In this document: piece after piece, positions 6,466 to 9,588 of the stretch
How the letters are laid out: every line of letters begins with the position of its first letter
How positions within the stretch are numbered: position 1 is the stretch's first letter
NCBI GenBank assembly: GCA_046726955.1
Contig: JBKPBQ010000036.1
Location: forward strand, 1 to 9,588
Source: CAVPGH01 sp046726955
GTDB taxonomy: Bacteria > Acidobacteriota > Vicinamibacteria > Fen-336
Length of the DNA: 9,588 nt
Direction: 5' to 3'
Translations under genes and position numbers: made by a program
The notes under the pieces: model-generated
Seen by the model: only the letters and a program-made list of their open reading frames with translations
The model's database searches: none
Told to the model about the DNA's origin: nothing

Positions 6466-7806
6466 TCAGGACGAGGGTGATCGTCTCGCGCCCGGCAGCG
6501 ATACGCGCACCGTCGTGCCCTCGCCCGGACGGCTCTCCACCTCGATGCGTCCGCCGTGCGCCTCCACGATCCGTTTGGAGAGCGTGAGCCCTAAGCCGAC
6601 GCCTCCGGTGTGGCGGTCGCGGCTGCGGTCGGCGCGGAAAAAGGGCGTGAAGAGCCGGGCCTGATCCTCGGGGGTGATGCCGATGCCGTGGTCCCGCACG
6701 GCGATCGCGATTCCCCCGGCGTCGCCGGCGAGCGAGACCTCGATGGGGGAAGCGGGCTCGGAGTAGCGGGCCGCGTTGTCGAGCAGGTTGTCGAGGACGC
6801 GCGCGAGAAGCGCGGGCTCGCCCTCGACGTCCGGCACGTCTTCCAGGCGCGAGGCGACCTCGCGTCCCGGGTGCAGGCGAGAGAAGCGGACGACCGCGGC
6901 CTCGACGAGCGCGCGGGGAGCAACCGCCTGGCGACGCAGCTCGAGCCCGCCGCCCGCGTCGAGCCGCGAGGCCGTGAGGAGATCCCCCACGAGCGTCTCC
7001 AGCTCCGCCACGTCCTCCTCGATGGCCTGCAGGTGGCGCGCCGCGTCGCCGGGCGGGGCTTCCGCGACGAGGGAGAGCGAGACGCGGATGCGGGCGAGCG
7101 GTGTGCGGAGCTCGTGGGAGACGTTGGCGAGCAGCTCGCGGTGGCTCTCGAGGAGCCGGCCGAGCCGCTCCGCCATCTCGTCGAGCGTGCGACCGAGCGC
7201 GCCGATCTCGTCCTTCCGGTGGAGGTCGGCGCGGGCTTTCAGATCGCCCTCGCCGATCCGGCGCGCGACCTGCGCGAGGTGCTCGATCGGGCGCGAGATG
7301 GCGCGGGCGAGCGGAGCGGAGGCGAGGGCGAGCACCCCGATGACGAGCGCGAGCATGCCCAGGAAGCGCAGGAGCAGCTCGCCATGCGAGATCCGGAGCG
7401 ACAGCCGGACGTAGCGGCCGGGTCCCGCGTCGCTGGCGGCCGCGAGATGGCGGTGCCGAGGCGTCGTGTCGGGGGCGTGGAGGCTCGTCACCTCCTCCGG
7501 GGGAAGGGGAGGAAGCGGGCGGCGTCCGGCCGCGGCCAGACGGCGGCCGTCGTCGGTGTAGACGGCGAGGTTCACGTCGAGGCCGCGGGCGAGCTGCGGG
7601 AGCTGGGCGGCAATGGCGTCGTCGGGCAGCGGAGCGATGAGGCGGCCCACGTGCTGCGCGAGGCGGCCAGGATCCGTCCGGAACTGGTCGTCCCGGCCCA
7701 GGAAGATCCCCGCCACCGCGAAGCACAGCATGACGAGGACGAGCAGCAGGACACCGTGGAGGTAGACCTGGCGGAAGAGCGTGCGCGGACGGAAGCGGAA
7801 GCTCAT
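6466..7806 (-). CDS. Sensor histidine kinase (HAMP-HisKA-HATPase)
   Basis: The product has 446 residues. The ATG at 7804-7806 overlaps the response-regulator stop by 4 bases (ATGA), giving translational coupling. Order: TM1 at about 18-36; an extracytoplasmic sensor of about 110 residues (37-145) containing APDTTPRHRH; TM2 at about 146-168; HAMP at about 169-222; the H-box LLANVSHELRTPLARIR with phosphorylated H231; the N-box DNLLDNAARYS (339-349); G1 DHGIGI (372-377); the F-box FTPFFRADRS; and G2 GGVGLGLTLS (401-410). All catalytic motifs are intact. It should phosphorylate the regulator encoded just upstream. Its architecture is that of CpxA/EnvZ-like kinases. A much longer ORF in this frame runs back to 8592 but crosses the regulator gene and is not real. 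Confidence 0.93.
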   Translation of the reverse strand: MSFRFRPRTLFRQVYLHGVLLLVLVMLCFAVAGIFLGRDDQFRTDPGRLAQHVGRLIAPLPDDAIAAQLPQLARGLDVNLAVYTDDGRRLAAAGRRPLPPLPPEEVTSLHAPDTTPRHRHLAAASDAGPGRYVRLSLRISHGELLLRFLGMLALVIGVLALASAPLARAISRPIEHLAQVARRIGEGDLKARADLHRKDEIGALGRTLDEMAERLGRLLESHRELLANVSHELRTPLARIRVSLSLVAEAPPGDAARHLQAIEEDVAELETLVGDLLTASRLDAGGGLELRRQAVAPRALVEAAVVRFSRLHPGREVASRLEDVPDVEGEPALLARVLDNLLDNAARYSEPASPIEVSLAGDAGGIAIAVRDHGIGITPEDQARLFTPFFRADRSRDRHTGGVGLGLTLSKRIVEAHGGRIEVESRPGEGTTVRVSLPGARRSPSS

Positions 7807-8531
7807 CGCCCGGACGCGGTCGCCGTCAGCTGGTACCCGGCGCCGCGCACCGTCTTCAGCAGGCGGGGGTGGCGCGAGTCGTCGCCGAGCTTGGCCCGGA
7901 GCCGCGAGATGTGCACGTCGATCGACCGGTCGAACGCTTCCTCGGCGCTGCCCTTCACGAGCTCGAGGAGGCGCTCGCGCGAGACGACCTGTCCGGCGCG
8001 CTCCGCGAGCGCGCGGAGCAGGTGGAACTCGTAGACGGTGAGCGGCAGCTCGCGGCCGCGCAGCGTGGCCCGCAGCGCCTGCGGGTCGAGGGCCAGGTCG
8101 CCGAGCACGATCGGCCGCGCGGCAGGACCCGCGTGCCCCCGGGCCCGGCGGACCTGGGCCTGGATGCGGGCGAGGAGCTCGCGGGGCGAGAAGGGCTTCG
8201 TCAGGTAGTCGTCGGCGCCGAGCTCGAGGCCGAGCACGCGGTCGGCCTCCTCGCCGCGGGCGGTGAGCACGAGGATGGGCACGTCCGTTCTCTCGCGCAG
8301 CTCGCGGCAGACCTCGAGCCCGTTCCGGCCGGGGAGCATGAGGTCGAGGAGGACGACGTCGAACCGCGAGCGCCGCGCCTCCTCGAGCCCGCGCGCGCCG
8401 TCGCCGCAGATCACGACCTCCACGCCGTGCCCCTTCAGGTACTCGGCGGTGAGGGCGGCGAGCTTCGAATCGTCCTCGACGAGGAGCGCGCGAATGGCGG
8501 GCGCGGCTTTGTCGGCCACGCCCGCCATCAT
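7803..8531 (-). CDS. OmpR/PhoB-family response regulator
   Basis: The product has 242 residues. Two tandem ATG codons (8531 and 8528) can serve as start; neither has a strong ribosome binding site, and the gap to the preceding stop is 20 bases. The receiver domain (about 13-126) has the acidic pocket E19/D20/D21, phospho-acceptor D63 (LLDLMLPGRNG), T90 (LVLTAR) and K112 (LTKPFSP). The C-terminal winged helix (about 138-236) contains the recognition helix region RSIDVHISRLRAKLG and the wing LLKTVRGAGYQL. It overlaps the kinase gene by 4 bases and is its obvious partner. By family habit it would bind a tandem direct repeat, and a candidate lies at 9106-9125 upstream of the operon. Confidence 0.95.
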   Translation of the reverse strand: MMAGVADKAAPAIRALLVEDDSKLAALTAEYLKGHGVEVVICGDGARGLEEARRSRFDVVLLDLMLPGRNGLEVCRELRERTDVPILVLTARGEEADRVLGLELGADDYLTKPFSPRELLARIQAQVRRARGHAGPAARPIVLGDLALDPQALRATLRGRELPLTVYEFHLLRALAERAGQVVSRERLLELVKGSAEEAFDRSIDVHISRLRAKLGDDSRHPRLLKTVRGAGYQLTATASGR

Positions 8532-8551
8532 AGGGCCGAAGGCGCGCGGGC

Positions 8552-9031
8552 TCAGTTGCCGCGCCGGTCGAGGTGGTCGCGGAGATCGGCAAGGAGCAGC
8601 TTGCGCTGCTCCGGAGTGAAGACGTCGTGCAGCTCCACGACGGCGTCCGCCGCCTCGTCCGCGAAGCGCACGAGGGCGTCCGTCCTCTGGTGCACGAGCG
8701 CCTTCACCTGCGCGGCGTCCACCTGGTCCTGCTCGAGCAGCTTCACGAGGTCGGCGTGCAGCTCGCCGTGGCTCTCGTGGAGGGCATGGCCGTCCTTCAG
8801 GAGCCGCTCCTTGATCTCCCGGACCTTCTGCCGCTGCTCGTCCGTGGCCTTGACCTCGTCGAGCTTCTCGTTGACCGCGAAGTCCACGAACCGGTGCACC
8901 ATCGCGCTGTCGTGATGACCGTGCGCGCAGCGGAAGCCGGTGTGGGCGGCCGCGGCCCAGACCCCCCCGAGGCCCAGAGCCCCTGCGCCGGAAACGGCGA
9001 GGGCCACCATCGTCATCCTAGGGTCGAGCAT
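8552..9031 (-). CDS. Spy/CpxP-like periplasmic protein (LTXXQ-type helical protein)
   Basis: The product has 159 residues. The ATG at 9029-9031 has a strong GAGGAGG site five bases upstream; longer in-frame ORFs into the intergenic region were discarded. A signal-like segment (MTMVALAVSGAGALGLGGVWAAAA, about 6-29) is followed by a His-rich stretch TGFRCAHGHHDS and then a long charged helical body. Two degenerate LTXXQ motifs occur: ATDEQR (62-67) and FTPEQR (138-143). This matches the Spy/CpxP/ZraP class: periplasmic chaperones or metal-binding repressors of envelope sensors. It is the first gene of the operon with the two-component system, as CpxP accompanies CpxRA, so it likely feeds back on the kinase sensor domain. 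The HGHH cluster and the single Cys could bind metal; that is inference. Confidence 0.85.
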   Translation of the reverse strand: MLDPRMTMVALAVSGAGALGLGGVWAAAAHTGFRCAHGHHDSAMVHRFVDFAVNEKLDEVKATDEQRQKVREIKERLLKDGHALHESHGELHADLVKLLEQDQVDAAQVKALVHQRTDALVRFADEAADAVVELHDVFTPEQRKLLLADLRDHLDRRGN

Positions 9032-9062
9032 CTTGTCCTCCTCGTCCGGAGCCGGTCCGGAC

Positions 9063-9091
9063 AAAGTAGACGATGGGGCCCGCGCGTTGCC
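9063..9091 (-). promoter_or_regulatory. Weak candidate promoter for the Spy-two-component operon
   Basis: On the minus strand GGCAAC (9086-9091) and TACTTT (9063-9068) are spaced by 17 bases, about 32 bases before the Spy-like ATG. Both hexamers are poor, as expected for an activator-dependent promoter. The call rests partly on its position just downstream of the tandem repeat at 9106-9125. Confidence 0.3.
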
Positions 9092-9105
9092 TGCGGTTGT
9101 CGGCC

Positions 9106-9125
9106 CTGCGAAGAACTGTGAAGAC
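9106..9125. promoter_or_regulatory. Tandem 10-bp direct repeat, candidate response-regulator box
   Basis: CTGCGAAGAA and CTGTGAAGAC abut and agree at 8 of 10 positions, giving GAAGA-N5-GAAGA. OmpR-family regulators such as CpxR bind pairs of pentamers with this spacing on one face of the helix. It lies 75-94 bases upstream of the Spy-like ATG and just upstream of the candidate -35, a usual activator position. Confidence 0.4.
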
Positions 9126-9135
9126 GGAACTTCCG
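9125..9135. repeat. 11-bp perfect palindrome
   Basis: CGGAACTTCCG is a perfect dyad around a central C and directly abuts the tandem repeat. It could be a second operator in the divergent region; no known regulator consensus is claimed. Confidence 0.35.
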
Positions 9136-9173
9136 AGCCATGAGCAGGATCGATCGGCCCGGTCGCGAGGTTC

Positions 9174-9212
9174 CATTGGACCGCCGGGGTCCCTGGACCG
9201 TAGCTTCCAATG
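9174..9212. repeat. Inverted repeat in the divergent region
   Basis: CATTGGA (9174-9180) and TCCAATG (9206-9212) form a perfect 7-bp dyad. Between and overlapping them are GGACC (9178-9182), GGTCC (9188-9192) and GGACC (9195-9199), which can pair in alternative ways. The function is unknown. Confidence 0.4.
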
Positions 9213-9213
9213 A

Positions 9214-9249
9214 CGGGGTGTTTGCAGGTGTCCGGTTTGGGACACCCCG
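9214..9249 (+). repeat. Overlapping alternative hairpins before the HAD gene
   Basis: The right arm GGACACCCCG (9240-9249) can pair with GGTGTCC (9227-9233; 7 bp, loop 6) or with CGGGGTGT (9214-9221; 8 bp, loop 20). The two pairings exclude each other. The element ends four bases before the GGAGGG ribosome binding site of the HAD gene, so it may form in its mRNA leader, or serve as a DNA operator. Confidence 0.45.
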
Positions 9250-9262
9250 CGTGGAGGGCACG

Positions 9263-9588
9263 ATGACGCGGCACTACTTGATCGCGAGCGACTTCGACCA
9301 GACGCTGAGCTTCAACGACTCCGGCGAGGTCCTGAGCCACCGGCTCGGCCACACCGGGTTCGCGGAGCGCGCGCAGGGTCTCGCCCGCACGAACCTCGTC
9401 CAGCAAGGCGGCGAGCTCGCGTATCTGCTCCGCCACGATCCCGACTACCGGTCGGTGCGGCGGGAGGACCTGCGGGCGGCGGGGCGCGAGGTGCGGCTCA
9501 AGCCCAACATCGACCTCCTCGTGCGGCTTCTCGAGAACGGGATCCCCGGCCATCGCTTCTCCTTCTTCGTGATCTCGGCCGCGCCGGA
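9263..9588 (+). CDS. HAD-superfamily phosphatase, N-terminal part (cut by the right window edge)
   Basis: An ATG at 9263 with GGAGGG four bases upstream opens a frame that stays open to the window end, giving 108 residues. HAD motif I is SDFDQTLS: nucleophile D10, acid/base D12 and T14 in the DxDxT pattern. A helical cap-like stretch follows (about 25-95), then motif II, FFVISAAP, with S105. Motifs III and IV lie beyond the window. The family carries out phosphoryl transfer on small metabolites or proteins through an aspartyl-phosphate, usually in the cytoplasm; no signal peptide is seen. The early layout recalls phosphoserine-phosphatase-like members, but the substrate cannot be named. It is transcribed away from the Spy operon across a 231-bp region. 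Confidence 0.8.
   Translation, partial: MTRHYLIASDFDQTLSFNDSGEVLSHRLGHTGFAERAQGLARTNLVQQGGELAYLLRHDPDYRSVRREDLRAAGREVRLKPNIDLLVRLLENGIPGHRFSFFVISAAP

Noticed and set aside
5341..6480. 379-residue plus-strand frame opposite the polytopic membrane protein
   Set aside because: It is very rich in Glu, Arg, Gly and His with no domain, and is the antisense shadow of a protein with clear membrane segments.
6610..8034. 474-residue plus-strand frame opposite the kinase and regulator
   Set aside because: It is antisense to intact HisKA, HATPase and receiver motifs and has the charged low-complexity look of a GC shadow.
6466..8592. 708-residue open frame apparently extending the kinase over the regulator
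   Set aside because: The first 262 codons are a shadow of the response regulator. The kinase begins at 7806 with an ATGA overlap.
9126..9153. GGAACTT resembling a sigma-E -35 element on the plus strand
   Set aside because: No matching -10 lies about 16 bases downstream, and the match is explained by the palindrome CGGAACTTCCG.
8552..9553. 333-residue open frame extending the Spy-like protein upstream across the divergent region
   Set aside because: The extension overlaps the HAD gene on the other strand and has low complexity. The ATG at 9031 has a strong ribosome binding site and starts a signal-like segment.
1..9588. CRISPR arrays, tRNA or rRNA genes, insertion sequences, toxin-antitoxin pairs
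   Set aside because: I saw no regularly spaced repeats, no transposase or integrase motifs, no recognisable structural RNA and no small gene pairs. The gaps are all short and described above.

Overview
The window is a very GC-rich stretch of bacterial DNA (roughly 70% by eye) with short intergenic gaps, GTG starts and 4-base start/stop overlaps. Gene content (XdhC/CoxI protein, exported COG1228-type amidohydrolase, YtrA-type GntR with an ABC exporter, Spy/CpxP protein with an OmpR-type two-component system) would fit Acidobacteriota, Myxococcota or a related Gram-negative lineage. I cannot fix the taxon from the sequence alone. The periplasmic proteins do argue for a Gram-negative envelope.

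Layout. (1) Positions 1-1743, minus strand: the N-terminal part of an XdhC/CoxI-family protein that runs off the left edge, preceded by a metal-dependent amidohydrolase. (2) Positions 1744-1837: a compact divergent control region with a 28-bp near-perfect palindrome lying on a sigma70-type promoter. (3) Positions 1838-4970, plus strand: three overlapping genes, gntR (YtrA type), an ABC ATPase and an ABC permease. The permease carries a C-terminal extension of about 390 residues that resembles a beta-propeller and is predicted to lie outside the cytoplasm. (4) Positions 4971-5148: a convergent gap with two nested inverted repeats. (5) Positions 5149-9031, minus strand, transcribed right to left: Spy/CpxP-like periplasmic protein, OmpR-family response regulator, HAMP histidine kinase, and a polytopic His-containing membrane protein resembling NnrS or heme-copper oxidase subunit I. 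(6) Positions 9032-9262: a divergent intergenic region rich in dyads and a tandem repeat. (7) Positions 9263-9588, plus strand: the start of a HAD-superfamily phosphatase, cut by the right edge.

How they work together. The gntR-ABC operon looks self-repressed: the palindrome covers the spacer and -10 of its promoter, and the transcript would start within a few bases of the gntR ATG. The right-hand operon has the logic of an envelope or metal stress circuit: a CpxP/Spy-like periplasmic protein, a sensor kinase with an extracytoplasmic domain and a PhoB/OmpR-type regulator. The last gene is a possible heme/copper membrane protein, which suggests a respiratory or nitrosative/metal stress output. 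A 10-bp-period direct repeat upstream of the operon is a candidate binding site for the regulator.

The most unusual item is the permease-propeller fusion. No known defence, CRISPR or mobile element was found.
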